Position numbers and translations under genes: made by a program. From NCBI RefSeq assembly GCF_014193285.1, contig NZ_JACHZE010000008.1, positions 124,001 to 188,000 of the forward strand: a DNA stretch of 64,000 nucleotides, written 5' to 3'. This stretch comes from Atlantibacter sp. RC6. GTDB taxonomy: Bacteria; Pseudomonadota; Gammaproteobacteria; Enterobacterales; Enterobacteriaceae. Positions 29,499-38,371 of this stretch are shown here, piece after piece (the stretch's first letter is position 1; each line of letters starts with the position of its first letter). The notes beneath the pieces are model-generated. The model did no database searches. It saw only the letters and a list, made by a program, of their open reading frames with translations, and was not told the origin of the DNA.

Positions 29499-29513
29499 AA
29501 AATTCCCTCTCAT

Positions 29514-30329
29514 TTAGCGAGAGGGAATCGAAGGCACATATGCCCTAACCCTCGTCCCCTTCTCTCTGCTTTGCAAATTATCCCGTCCCACGCCGCCGAT
29601 AAAGGGTAGCCGTAATTTCAGCGGCGACACGTCCAGGCCCACATTCAGCCCCAGAACGTTCACCTCAAATCCCTCTTCTGCCCCCAGCGTCACCCCCGCG
29701 ACACCCAGCACCGATACCTGCACCCCGCGCCCTGACGGCGGCAAGCCCACCACATGGCGCAGCGAGCGGAAATCTTTGCCAACCGCGTTGGCAGGCATAT
29801 CCAGCTTCAGCGTCGGCACTTCGCGCCCTATATGAGCGATAAAAGTATTGCTGTTCGGTCCAGGCCAGACGCGATAGCTGTCCGGCCAGGGATAGGAGGC
29901 AATCGCCGCTTCGATTTGCGGGATCATGGCCTCGGCCGCCGCCCCGCGATGCTCCACCAGCAGTCGGGGTTTTGACCCGTACCAGTAGCCGTCCGGCGAG
30001 TTGCGGTTGCGGCGCACTTTCTCACCCGAGCCCCAACTTATTACCTCGTAGCGGTTGTATTGCGTTTCTCCCGCGCGTTTAAAAATGATCCATGGATGCA
30101 CCGCTACCACACCTTTCCAGCCCCAGGTCGGTGCGGCGTAGACTTGCACCACCGCCAGCCCGGCGTTTTTACGCGGGTCGGGCGCCATGCCGGCGGAATC
30201 ACTGCGGGCGGCCCACCACCCTCGCTGCGCCTGAGGATCGTGGTGATACATCGCCTGCCCCACGCTGGCAACCAGCGAGATCAGGATGATGCAAAGCAGG
30301 CTGAGAGTAAGCATTTTAATCAGGATCAT
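29514..30329 (-). CDS. DUF3750 domain-containing inner-membrane/periplasmic protein
   Basis: A 271-residue protein. The N-terminal hydrophobic segment (LTLSLLCIILISLVASVG) is a signal anchor; the rest is a soluble DUF3750-type domain (VQVYAAPTWGWKGVVAVHPW; YRVWPGPNSNTFIAHIGREV). The second Met at 30314 is an alternative start. Composition is GC-rich, unlike the adjacent DUF943 gene. Convergent with the latter by 15 bases. Function unknown. Confidence 0.82.
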   Translation of the reverse strand: MILIKMLTLSLLCIILISLVASVGQAMYHHDPQAQRGWWAARSDSAGMAPDPRKNAGLAVVQVYAAPTWGWKGVVAVHPWIIFKRAGETQYNRYEVISWGSGEKVRRNRNSPDGYWYGSKPRLLVEHRGAAAEAMIPQIEAAIASYPWPDSYRVWPGPNSNTFIAHIGREVPTLKLDMPANAVGKDFRSLRHVVGLPPSGRGVQVSVLGVAGVTLGAEEGFEVNVLGLNVGLDVSPLKLRLPFIGGVGRDNLQSREKGTRVRAYVPSIPSR

Positions 30330-30603
30330 TGGTATCCGTTATCGAAGGGTTTTGTCTATTGTACTGGTGAATTTTTACGCAGCAATACGTGTTGCGCCGC
30401 GAATTGTCCTGGAACGCCGCCAGCCGGCAAATCTATGTCGGGCTTTAAAAGCAGTTTCTGTTAAGGCGCCTCCACTCTCCGTCAATGAAATTCAGTTAAT
30501 TGGTCGCGACTGGCGAGCCGCGCTAACCTGGTATCAGTTTGGATAGCGACAGCAAGCGGCAACACCATTTGACTTATTTTGTAAAAACATTACATTTCAA
30601 GCC

Positions 30604-31584
30604 ATGAAAACTATCCTGATTATCGTTCCTGATGGCGGCATGTTGTTTGAAGCCGCCGGTATCGCCGACATTCTGATGCAGGCCAATCGGCTGCACCCTA
30701 ACCCTTCCGGCACGCCGCGTTACCGCATCACTATTGCCACCACCCAACCGCACCAGGTGATCCACGGCCAGTCGGGGCTAAACCTGCTGGCGGACCACCG
30801 CCTCACCGAGCTGGACCCGTTTGAAGCCCGCGACACCATTATGATCACCGGACGCGGCACCCATCTGGACGAGCGCGACGCGGTGGCAAGTTGGGTGCGT
30901 ATGGCTGCGCCCCATGCCCGGCGCGTGGCGTCGATTTGCGGCGGCGCGATGCTGCTGGCCCAGGCTGGTTTGCTGGATGGCCGCCGAGCCACCACCCACT
31001 GGCGTCTGCTGGAAACCATGCAGGCCACTTATCCGCATGTGAAGGTGGAAGGCGGCCCGCTGTATGTACAGGATGGCCCAATGTGGACGTCCGGCGGCGT
31101 CAGCTCCGGGTTCGATTTAACCCTGGCATTGGTGGAAGAGGATTACGGGTTTACCCTCGCCCGGGACGTAGCCCAGGATATGGTGATGTACCTGCGCCGC
31201 CCAGGCGGGCAGTTGCAGTTCAGCCGCTACAAGCTGGATCAGGCCGAGCATGAGGGCCCGGTAGGCGAACTGCAAAACTGGATCCTGGCCAATCTCGCAG
31301 ACGATCTGTCAGTCGAAAATCTGGCCCAGCGCGTGGCCATGAGCCCGCGCAACTTTACCCGCGTATTCACACGGGAAGCTGGCGTCTCCCCTGCCCGCTA
31401 CGTGGCGGAAGCGCGTCTGGCTGCGGCTCGTGACCGGCTGGAGCAGACTACCGAAACCCTGGAGCGCATCGCGCAAATTACCGGTTTCGGCAGCAGCATC
31501 AATCTACGCCGCATCTTTGAAAAACAGCTACACCTCACCCCCGGCGAATATCGCCAACGCTTCCACTGCCGCAAATTGGCGTAA
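30604..31584 (+). CDS. GlxA-type transcriptional regulator (DJ-1/PfpI plus AraC HTH)
   Basis: A 326-residue regulator. The N-terminal DJ-1/PfpI-like amidotransferase domain (about 1-195) contains the nucleophile-elbow cysteine in RVASICGGAMLLAQAGLL. A C-terminal AraC double helix-turn-helix follows (about 220-320; LAQRVAMSPRNFTRVFTREA and TEVLERIAQITGFG-like repeat). No strong RBS. It is followed 78 bases later on the same strand by a GAPDH gene, a likely target or operon partner. The ligand is unknown. Confidence 0.9.
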   Translation: MKTILIIVPDGGMLFEAAGIADILMQANRLHPNPSGTPRYRITIATTQPHQVIHGQSGLNLLADHRLTELDPFEARDTIMITGRGTHLDERDAVASWVRMAAPHARRVASICGGAMLLAQAGLLDGRRATTHWRLLETMQATYPHVKVEGGPLYVQDGPMWTSGGVSSGFDLTLALVEEDYGFTLARDVAQDMVMYLRRPGGQLQFSRYKLDQAEHEGPVGELQNWILANLADDLSVENLAQRVAMSPRNFTRVFTREAGVSPARYVAEARLAAARDRLEQTTETLERIAQITGFGSSINLRRIFEKQLHLTPGEYRQRFHCRKLA

Positions 31585-31662
31585 AGTGATCCTTTTTTGT
31601 CATTTACGCCAAACCGACCGACGCCTACCCTGATGACAGAAACGGCACATCAGGAGGCAACT

Positions 31663-32673
31663 ATGTTAAAGATCGGCATTAACGGCTTTGGCCGTATTGG
31701 GCGCAACGTTTTCCGGGCGGCTCTGAAAGATCCACAGGTCGACATCGTGGCGATTAACGACCTGACCGACAGCAAAACCCTGGCGCACCTGCTGAAATAT
31801 GATTCTCTGCTTGGCACTCTACCGCTGACAGTTGAGGCGGGCGAGGCGGAATTGCGCATCGACGGCAAAGCGGTAAAAGTCTTCTCCCAGCGTGATCCGG
31901 CGGAAATCCCGTGGAGCAGCGTCGGGGTGGATATCGTGATAGAGGCCACCGGCTTCTTTACCGAGCGCGAAAAGGCGGCGGTGCACATCACTCACGGCGG
32001 CGCAAAACGCGTCATTATCTCGGCCCCGGCGAAAAACGATGACATTACCGTGGTGATGGGCGTGAACCACCAGCAGTACAATCCTGAGAAGCATTATGTG
32101 GTCAGCAACGGCAGTTGCACCACCAACGGACTGGCTCCGGCGGCGCAGGTGCTGCACCAGCAGTTTGGTATTGAGCACGGCCTGATGAACACCACCCACG
32201 CCTACACCAACAGCCAGGCGCTGCACGATCAGCCGGAAAAAGATCTGCGCGGCGCGCGTGCCGCTGCGCTTTCGATTGTTCCCTATTCCAGCGGCGCGGC
32301 CAAAGCGCTCGGCAAAGTGATCCCGGAACTCGACGGACGGCTGACCGGCTATTCGCTGCGCGTCCCGGTGCCGGTGGTGTCGATTGTCGATTTAACCGTG
32401 ACGCTGAAACGCGATGTCACTGCTGAAGAGGTTAACGCCGCCTTCCGCGCCGCCGCGACTGACGGCCCGTTGCAGGGGATTTTGGGTTACAGCGAAGAGC
32501 CGCTGGTCTCCAGCGACTATCAGGGCGATGCCCGCTCATCGATTATCGACGGGCTTTCCACCCTGGTGATTGGCGGCAATCTGGTGAAAATCCTCGCCTG
32601 GTATGACAATGAATGGGCGTTCTCCAACCGCCTGATCGACCTGGCCCGTTTAATGGAACAACGCGGTCTGTAA
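31663..32673 (+). CDS. Type I glyceraldehyde-3-phosphate dehydrogenase (paralogue)
   Basis: A 336-residue GAPDH; I use ATG 31663 (MLKIGINGFGRIGRN) with AGGAGG upstream rather than the in-frame ATG at 31597. Catalytic cysteine in SNGSCTTN, where the usual SNASCTTN has Gly for Ala, and His in TTHAYTNSQ. It is diverged from the housekeeping enterobacterial GapA and looks more like the Bacillus/cyanobacterial type (KDLRGARAAALSIVPYSS). It lies between a GlxA-type regulator and arsRBC. Role may be an alternative glycolytic enzyme or arsenate-related; undecided. Confidence 0.9.
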   Translation: MLKIGINGFGRIGRNVFRAALKDPQVDIVAINDLTDSKTLAHLLKYDSLLGTLPLTVEAGEAELRIDGKAVKVFSQRDPAEIPWSSVGVDIVIEATGFFTEREKAAVHITHGGAKRVIISAPAKNDDITVVMGVNHQQYNPEKHYVVSNGSCTTNGLAPAAQVLHQQFGIEHGLMNTTHAYTNSQALHDQPEKDLRGARAAALSIVPYSSGAAKALGKVIPELDGRLTGYSLRVPVPVVSIVDLTVTLKRDVTAEEVNAAFRAAATDGPLQGILGYSEEPLVSSDYQGDARSSIIDGLSTLVIGGNLVKILAWYDNEWAFSNRLIDLARLMEQRGL

Positions 32674-32684
32674 ACCTTCCCCTT

Positions 32685-32712
32685 CGCCATCTGATCGCAG
32701 CATCAGATGGCG
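32685..32712 (+). terminator. Strong hairpin after the GAPDH gene
   Basis: CGCCATCTGAT and ATCAGATGGCG form a perfect 11-bp stem with loop CGCAGC, 12 bases after the stop. No T tract follows, so it may be an mRNA-stabilising hairpin or inefficient terminator. Confidence 0.5.
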
Positions 32713-32812
32713 ACATCCTGCGGCTATCACATTCCTGAGGCTGTAGGCGTTCAGTGCGAGAAAGTATCCCCTTTCCCCGCCTTCAGAAGCTCTGATGATT
32801 TCAAAATCAATA

Positions 32813-32830
32813 CATATGAATTAGCATATG
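32813..32830 (+). promoter_or_regulatory. Putative ArsR operator
   Basis: CATATG-AATTAG-CATATG, two palindromic hexamers 12 bases apart, 28 bases before arsR and followed by GCGTTTTTT. Position and AT-rich dyad with CATATGCG resemble ArsR binding sites of enterobacterial ars operons, giving arsenite-inducible autoregulation. Confidence 0.55.
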
Positions 32831-32857
32831 CGTTTTTTAAAGGGACCGGAGTAAAAA

Positions 32858-33178
32858 ATGCTACAGCCTGTTCAGCTTTTTAAAATCCTGTCGGATGAAA
32901 CCCGCCTCGCCATTGTCATGCTTCTTCGGGAGTCTGGCGAACTGTGCGTCTGCGATATCTGTGCAGCCACCACTGAATCACAGCCTAAAATCTCGCGCCA
33001 CATGGCTATTTTGCGTAAGGCTGAACTGGTTCTGGACCGGCGAGAAGGAAAATGGATTCATTATCGTCTGTCCCCCCACATGCCAGCATGGGCCAGTGAG
33101 ACGATAACGACCTCATGGCAGTGCCTGCGCGATGATGTGCGTGAATGGCTGGAAAAATCCCCATGTACGTCCTGCTGA
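32858..33178 (+). CDS. arsR: Arsenical-resistance operon repressor
   Basis: A 106-residue winged-helix ArsR/SmtB repressor that releases DNA on binding As(III)/Sb(III). The metal site is ELCVCDIC at the start of the recognition region, the HTH is SQPKISRHMAILRKAELV, and a CTSC pair ends the protein. First gene of arsRBC. Confidence 0.95.
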   Translation: MLQPVQLFKILSDETRLAIVMLLRESGELCVCDICAATTESQPKISRHMAILRKAELVLDRREGKWIHYRLSPHMPAWASETITTSWQCLRDDVREWLEKSPCTSC

Positions 33179-33222
33179 CAAGCTTAATCACATGCATATA
33201 ACCATATATAAAGGAGTCTGGA

Positions 33223-34512
33223 ATGTTTCTGGCAGGGAGTATTTTTTTACTGACGCTGGTCCTGGTCATCTGGCAGCCCCGAGGCCTCAGCATTGGCTGG
33301 AGCGCAAGTATCGGAGCCGTACTGGCGCTGGGAACGGGGGTCATCCAGATTGCGGATATCCCCGTTGTCTGGAATATCGTCTGGAACGCAACAGCGGCAT
33401 TCATTGCAGTAATCATCATCAGCCTGCTGCTCGATGAGTCCGGTTTCTTTGAATGGGCGGCACTGCATGTTTCCCGCTGGGGTAACGGGCGCGGCCGCTT
33501 GCTGTTTACCTGGATAGTGCTGCTTGGCGCGGCTGTTGCCGCGCTGTTTGCTAACGACGGTGCAGCGCTGATACTGACGCCGATTGTGATTGCGATGCTG
33601 CTGGCACTGGGGTTCAGCCAGGCGACGACGCTGGCCTTTGTCATGGCTGCAGGTTTCATCGCGGATACCGCCAGCTTGCCGCTGATAGTCTCTAACCTGG
33701 TCAATATTGTCTCGGCTGATTTCTTCGGCCTGGGCTTTACGCAGTACGCCTCTGTAATGATCCCAGTAAACCTGGCGGCGATTGCTGCCACGCTTGCCAT
33801 GCTGCATATCTTCTTCCGCCGCGATATTCCGGCCAGATATGACGTCTCGCTGCTGAAGATGCCTGCCAGTGCGATTAAGGATCCGGCGACGTTCAGAACG
33901 GGCTGGATTGTTCTGCTGTTCCTGCTGGTCGGGTTCTTTGTTCTGGAACCGCTGGGGATCCCCGTCAGCGCGATAGCGGCAGCCGCCGCATCAGTGCTGT
34001 TTGTGGTGGCGAAGAGAGGTCATGCCATTAACACCGGAAAAGTGCTGCGCGGCGCGCCCTGGCAGATCGTGATTTTTTCGCTGGGCATGTACCTGGTCGT
34101 CTACGGCCTGCGTAATGCCGGGCTCACTGAATATCTTTCTGCCGTACTCACTATGCTGGCAGACAAAGGTTTATGGGCTGCCACGTTCGGTACCGGTTTC
34201 CTGACTGCATTCCTCTCGTCGGTGATGAACAATATGCCGACGGTGCTGATTGGTGCATTGTCCCTTGACGGGAGTGCCGCGACCGGCGTCGTCAGAGAAG
34301 CGATGATTTATGCCAATGTGATTGGCTGCGATTTAGGTCCCAAAATTACCCCGATTGGCAGTCTGGCAACCCTGCTGTGGTTGCATGTGCTGGCACAGAA
34401 AAACATGACGATCACCTGGGGGTATTACTTCCGCACCGGCATTATCATGACCCTGCCCGTGCTGTTCGTCACACTGGCCGCGCTGGCATGGCGGCTCTCT
34501 GTCACTTTGTAA
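33223..34512 (+). CDS. arsB: Arsenite/antimonite efflux permease
   Basis: A 429-residue inner-membrane As(OH)3/H+ antiporter with about 12 helices ([34 protein letters not shown]-like; [20 protein letters not shown]). Conserved NNMPTVL loop. RBS AAAGGAG lies upstream. Between arsR (44-base gap) and arsC (12-base gap); no arsA or arsD is present, so it acts as a stand-alone exporter. Confidence 0.95.
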   Translation: MFLAGSIFLLTLVLVIWQPRGLSIGWSASIGAVLALGTGVIQIADIPVVWNIVWNATAAFIAVIIISLLLDESGFFEWAALHVSRWGNGRGRLLFTWIVLLGAAVAALFANDGAALILTPIVIAMLLALGFSQATTLAFVMAAGFIADTASLPLIVSNLVNIVSADFFGLGFTQYASVMIPVNLAAIAATLAMLHIFFRRDIPARYDVSLLKMPASAIKDPATFRTGWIVLLFLLVGFFVLEPLGIPVSAIAAAAASVLFVVAKRGHAINTGKVLRGAPWQIVIFSLGMYLVVYGLRNAGLTEYLSAVLTMLADKGLWAATFGTGFLTAFLSSVMNNMPTVLIGALSLDGSAATGVVREAMIYANVIGCDLGPKITPIGSLATLLWLHVLAQKNMTITWGYYFRTGIIMTLPVLFVTLAALAWRLSVTL

Positions 34513-34524
34513 TGAGATACTGAT

Positions 34525-34950
34525 ATGAGCAACATTACCATCTATCACAACCCGGCCTGTGGCACCTCACGTAACACGCTGGAGATGATCCGTAACAGCG
34601 GTCACGAACCGACCATTATTTATTATCTCGATACACCACCAACCCGTAATGAGCTTATCAAGCTTATTTCAGATATGGGGATTACGGTACGCGCGTTGCT
34701 GCGTAAGAACGTTGAACCTTATGAACAACTGGGTCTCGATGAAGACAAATTTTCTGATGAGCAGTTAATTGACTTTATGCTTCAGCATCCGATCCTGATT
34801 AACCGGCCTGTAGTCGTGACGCCGCTTGGCACGCGTCTTTGCCGCCCCTCAGAAGTTGTGCTGGATATTCTGCCTGACGACCAGAAAGGTTCTTTTACCA
34901 AAGAGGATGGCGAAAAGGTCATTGACGAAACAGGGAAGCGGGTTAAGTAA
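34525..34950 (+). CDS. arsC: Glutaredoxin-dependent arsenate reductase
   Basis: A 141-residue ArsC of the R773 type, reducing arsenate to arsenite with glutathione/glutaredoxin. Catalytic cysteine in HNPACGTSRNTLEM (residue 12), and the arginine triad includes the NRPVVVTPLGTRLCRP segment. Last gene of the ars operon; the crt promoter region follows. Confidence 0.95.
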   Translation: MSNITIYHNPACGTSRNTLEMIRNSGHEPTIIYYLDTPPTRNELIKLISDMGITVRALLRKNVEPYEQLGLDEDKFSDEQLIDFMLQHPILINRPVVVTPLGTRLCRPSEVVLDILPDDQKGSFTKEDGEKVIDETGKRVK

Positions 34951-34985
34951 TCTGACGGCTTGAAATGAGCGGATGCCCCATCCAG

Positions 34986-35023
34986 TGCAAACCTGTACAA
35001 AAAATTATTACAAACTTGTACAA
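34986..35023 (+). promoter_or_regulatory. Paired 15-bp direct repeats upstream of crtE
   Basis: TGCAAACCTGTACAA (34986-35000) and TACAAACTTGTACAA (35009-35023) agree at 13 of 15 positions with a 23-bp period. The second contains the dyad TACAA-AC-TTGTA and both end in TGTACAA. They lie 80-115 bases before crtE in the only gap ahead of the carotenoid operon, so they are likely regulator sites. MerR-family light regulators (CarH/LitR) use similar repeats; this link is inference. Confidence 0.55.
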
Positions 35024-35101
35024 CCCGCACTGGCGAACCCCCGTCGCGCAGTCTACGGTTAAACAAACACTACAGTCTGTTTCCATGGCGGTCCCTCATC
35101 A

Positions 35102-36022
35102 ATGAGCGAGAATCTAAACACCCTGTCCGGGGGCGTGTCGGTCCACGAAATCAAAAGCACTATCGAGCATCACCTCAGCGGATTACTGAAGAGCTGTGAC
35201 GGTAAAACCGCAGTGGGCATGGCGATGCAGGAGAGCGTCTTAGGACAAGGCAAACGGATCCGCCCTTTAATGATGATGCTGATCGCGCACGATCTGGGGT
35301 ATCCGGGGGAAAAGAAGACCCTACTTGACCTCGCCTGCGCCGTGGAGATGATCCACAGCGCCTCGCTGATCCTCGATGATATCCCCTGCATGGATAACGC
35401 CGAGATGCGGCGCGGCAAGCCGACTATCCATAAAAAATATGGCGAAAGTGTGGCGATCCTCGCGGCGATTGGGCTGCTCACCAAAGCCTTTGCCCTGGTC
35501 TCTGCCGCCAGCGGGCTGAGCGGCGAGCAAAAAGCGCGGGTCGTCGGGGAGCTGGCAAACGCCGTCGGGGAGCAGGGGCTGGTGCTTGGTCAGTTTCGCG
35601 ATCTGGCAGGCGTCGGGCACACCCAGAATATCAACGATATTACCGCCACCAACGATCTGAAAACCGGCGTGCTGTTTATTGCTATGCTCCAGGTGATCGC
35701 CCTGGCCGCCAGCGCCAGCGATGCCACCCACCAGCGGCTATCGGCGTTCGCCACCGACTTTGGCCAGCTATTTCAACTGCTGGATGACCTGTCGGATAGC
35801 CATTTCACCACCGGTAAAGACCGCAATAAGGATGCCGGTAAGCCGACGCTGGTGAACGTGCTGGGCCGGGAGCGGGTCTGCGACCTGGTCTATCACCATT
35901 TTCACTCTGCCAATGAGCACCTTGCCGCCGTGTGCGTAGCCGGGCAGGAAACCCGTCAATTTATTCACGCCTGGTTGACCCTGACGCTGGCGGGTGAAAA
36001 ACCCGCCATGAAAAGCGCCTGA
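35102..36022 (+). CDS. crtE: Geranylgeranyl diphosphate synthase
   Basis: Builds C20 GGPP from IPP and allylic diphosphates, the entry to carotenoids. The protein has 306 residues. The first aspartate-rich motif is LILDDIPCMDNAEMRRGKPT, the second QLLDDLSD. ATG 35102 overlaps the stop of a 6-codon minicistron (35085-35105), and a clear RBS is lacking. First gene of the crtE-idi-crtX-crtY-crtI-crtB operon. Confidence 0.95.
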   Translation: MSENLNTLSGGVSVHEIKSTIEHHLSGLLKSCDGKTAVGMAMQESVLGQGKRIRPLMMMLIAHDLGYPGEKKTLLDLACAVEMIHSASLILDDIPCMDNAEMRRGKPTIHKKYGESVAILAAIGLLTKAFALVSAASGLSGEQKARVVGELANAVGEQGLVLGQFRDLAGVGHTQNINDITATNDLKTGVLFIAMLQVIALAASASDATHQRLSAFATDFGQLFQLLDDLSDSHFTTGKDRNKDAGKPTLVNVLGRERVCDLVYHHFHSANEHLAAVCVAGQETRQFIHAWLTLTLAGEKPAMKSA

Positions 36023-36068
36023 CTTTGTCCGCGTGTGACTCGTTTACCAGCCAGGTTGGAGGAATACC

Positions 36069-37112
36069 ATGGCGTTAAAACAGCAGGGAATTGTACAGAG
36101 GAAAAACGATCATCTGGACATTATCCTTAACTCCCCGCAGGACGTGACGGGAACATCCACCGGCTTTGAACACTGGCGCTTTGTGCATTGCGCCCTGCCG
36201 GAAATCGATTTTCAGGATATTGATCTCTCCAGCCGGTTTCTCGGCAAAACCCTCAACGCCCCGCTGTTGATAAGCTCCATGACTGGCGGCGCGCAGCGCT
36301 CGAAATTTATCAATCACCATCTGGCGGAAGCAGCCCAGGAGCTGCGCGTCGCGATGGGCGTCGGCTCCCAGCGCATCGCCCTGGAAGGCAAGTCTGACAG
36401 CGGCATCGACAAATCGCTGCGCAGGCTGGCGCCGGATATCCCGCTGATGGCGAATCTGGGCGCGGCGCAGCTGGCGGGCGATAGAGGCATTGACGACGCG
36501 CGACGCGTCGTCGAGATGATTGAAGCCGATGCGCTTATCGTTCATCTCAATCCGCTCCAGGAAATGCTGCAAGCCGATGGCGATCGCGAATGGGCAGGCA
36601 AGCTAGACGCCATCGCCCGCGTGGTGCGTTACCTTGAAGTGCCGGTGGTGGTGAAAGAAGTCGGCGCGGGGATTTCAGCCACGGTGGCGGGCCGACTGAT
36701 TGACGCAGGCGTCAGCGCCATTGATGTGGCAGGCGCGGGCGGCACCAGTTGGGCGGCGGTGGAAGGTAAACGCGCCCAGGATCCGCATCTGCGCGCGCTG
36801 GCGATGGCGTTCGCCGACTGGGGTATTCCTACCGCCGAGGCGGTAAAGGCGATTGCCGAGGCTTATCCGCAAATCCCCCTGATTGCCTCCGGCGGTATCC
36901 GTACCGGCATCGACGTGGCGAAAGCGTTGCGGCTGGGAGCCAGCCTCGCCGGACAGGCGGCGGCGATCCTGGATAGCGCCACCGAATCCAGCCGGGCGGT
37001 GGTGGAGCGTTTCTCTGTCACCCTCGATCAGCTCAGGCTGGCCTGTTTCTGTACCGGCAGCCCCAATCTGGAGGCGCTAAAGCGCGCCGAGATGGTCTGG
37101 TGCGGCCGCTGA
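36069..37112 (+). CDS. idi: Type 2 (FMN-dependent) isopentenyl-diphosphate delta-isomerase
   Basis: Interconverts IPP and DMAPP using reduced FMN. The protein has 347 residues, a TIM barrel, unrelated to E. coli Idi type 1. N-terminal RKNDHLDI motif, FMN/phosphate loops [18 protein letters not shown] and [16 protein letters not shown]. It lies between crtE (46-base gap, RBS TGGAGG) and crtX, as in Pantoea and Cronobacter pigment clusters, to balance the C5 pool for GGPP synthesis. Also called fni. Confidence 0.95.
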   Translation: MALKQQGIVQRKNDHLDIILNSPQDVTGTSTGFEHWRFVHCALPEIDFQDIDLSSRFLGKTLNAPLLISSMTGGAQRSKFINHHLAEAAQELRVAMGVGSQRIALEGKSDSGIDKSLRRLAPDIPLMANLGAAQLAGDRGIDDARRVVEMIEADALIVHLNPLQEMLQADGDREWAGKLDAIARVVRYLEVPVVVKEVGAGISATVAGRLIDAGVSAIDVAGAGGTSWAAVEGKRAQDPHLRALAMAFADWGIPTAEAVKAIAEAYPQIPLIASGGIRTGIDVAKALRLGASLAGQAAAILDSATESSRAVVERFSVTLDQLRLACFCTGSPNLEALKRAEMVWCGR

Positions 37113-37114
37113 CG

Positions 37115-38371
37115 ATGAGCCATTTTGCGATTATCGTACCGCCGCTCTACAGCCATATCCGGTCGATGGAAGCGCTGGCGCTGCACCTGAGCGGCAAAGG
37201 GCACCGCCTGACGTTTATTGCCAGCCCGGAACTCGTCACCCGCGATAACCCGCGCATCAGCGGCTGCCCGTCGCTGCCGGAGGCGATTGCTGGGGCGCAG
37301 CAGCGCTTTCGCGACCCCGCCGCCCGCACCTTTTTCCGCATTGCCGGCACGCTGGCCAGGCATACCGAAGCGTTGTGCCGCGAACTGCCGGATCTGTTAA
37401 CGCGCTTGCAGGTTGACGGCGTAATCGCCGACCAAATGGAGCCTGCGGGCGGGCTGGTGAGCGAGTATCTGGGGCTGCCGTTTGTGTCGGCGGCCTGCGC
37501 GCTGCCGGTCAACCGCGAACCGGATTTACCGCTGCCGGTGATGCCGTTTAACTATGCCGACGATGACGCCGCGCGCAGGCTTTACGCCGGCAGCGAGCGG
37601 GTCTATGACCGGCTGATGCAGGCGCACTATCGGGTCATCAACCATTACAGCCGCCGCTTCGGTCTGGCTAACCGTTATCGGCTGGATCACTGCCTGTCGC
37701 CGCTGGCCCAGGTGGCCCAGGGCTCTGTGGCGTTTGATTTCCCGCGCCGCGCCCTGCCCGACCATTTTCACTACATCGGCGCGTTCCAGTCCGTGGACAC
37801 AACCCTACCCCCGCTGCGCAATCCCCGACCGGTGGTGTACGCCACGCTCGGTACGCTGCACGGGCACCACTATTCGCTGATGCGCACCCTGGCGCGGGCC
37901 TGCCATCTGGCGGGCGTCGAGGTGACAATATCCCACTGCGGCGGGCTCGACGCCGCGCAGGTCGACGGGTTGTACCGTAACGGCGCGCACCGGGTAGAGA
38001 GTTTTGTTCCTCAGCGCGAAGTGATTCTTCAGTCGGATATGATCCTGTGCCACGCCGGGTATAACACTGTGCTGGAAGGCATTGCCGCCCGGCGACCGCT
38101 GCTGGTAATGCCGGTGGCGTTCGATCAGCCCGCCGTGGCGGCGCGGGTGGCGTATCACAATCTGGGGCGACGGGTTTCCCGGCTGGCGACCGCGTCAGTT
38201 CTCGCCCGGGAAATCACTGCGCTACTGGATGAAAACCACGCCGTCGGCAAAAATCTGGCCCAGGCCAGCCAGGCGCTGCGTGATGCGGGCGGCGCAGCGC
38301 GGGCGGCGGCTATCGCCGAACAGGCGCTGCTCACCGGACGCCCGGTTGAACGGGGGATGGCGCAGCCATGA
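37115..38371 (+). CDS. crtX: Zeaxanthin glucosyltransferase
   Basis: Transfers glucose from UDP-glucose to the zeaxanthin hydroxyls. The protein has 418 residues, family GT1. Start ATG 37115 (MSHFAIIVPPLYSHIRSMEA) sits two bases after the idi stop; an in-frame GTG at 37100 is less likely. The C-terminal donor motif is ILCHAGYNTVLEGIAARRPLL-like (visible as MILCHAGYNTVLEG, then RRPLLVMPVAFDQP). Stop overlaps crtY ATG. Predicts a water-compatible glucosylated pigment. Confidence 0.94.
   Translation: MSHFAIIVPPLYSHIRSMEALALHLSGKGHRLTFIASPELVTRDNPRISGCPSLPEAIAGAQQRFRDPAARTFFRIAGTLARHTEALCRELPDLLTRLQVDGVIADQMEPAGGLVSEYLGLPFVSAACALPVNREPDLPLPVMPFNYADDDAARRLYAGSERVYDRLMQAHYRVINHYSRRFGLANRYRLDHCLSPLAQVAQGSVAFDFPRRALPDHFHYIGAFQSVDTTLPPLRNPRPVVYATLGTLHGHHYSLMRTLARACHLAGVEVTISHCGGLDAAQVDGLYRNGAHRVESFVPQREVILQSDMILCHAGYNTVLEGIAARRPLLVMPVAFDQPAVAARVAYHNLGRRVSRLATASVLAREITALLDENHAVGKNLAQASQALRDAGGAARAAAIAEQALLTGRPVERGMAQP

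Noticed and set aside
30286-30546. 86-codon plus-strand open frame before the GlxA-type regulator
   Set aside because: Starts inside the DUF3750 signal region in antisense, low-complexity Arg-rich, no RBS; likely chance.
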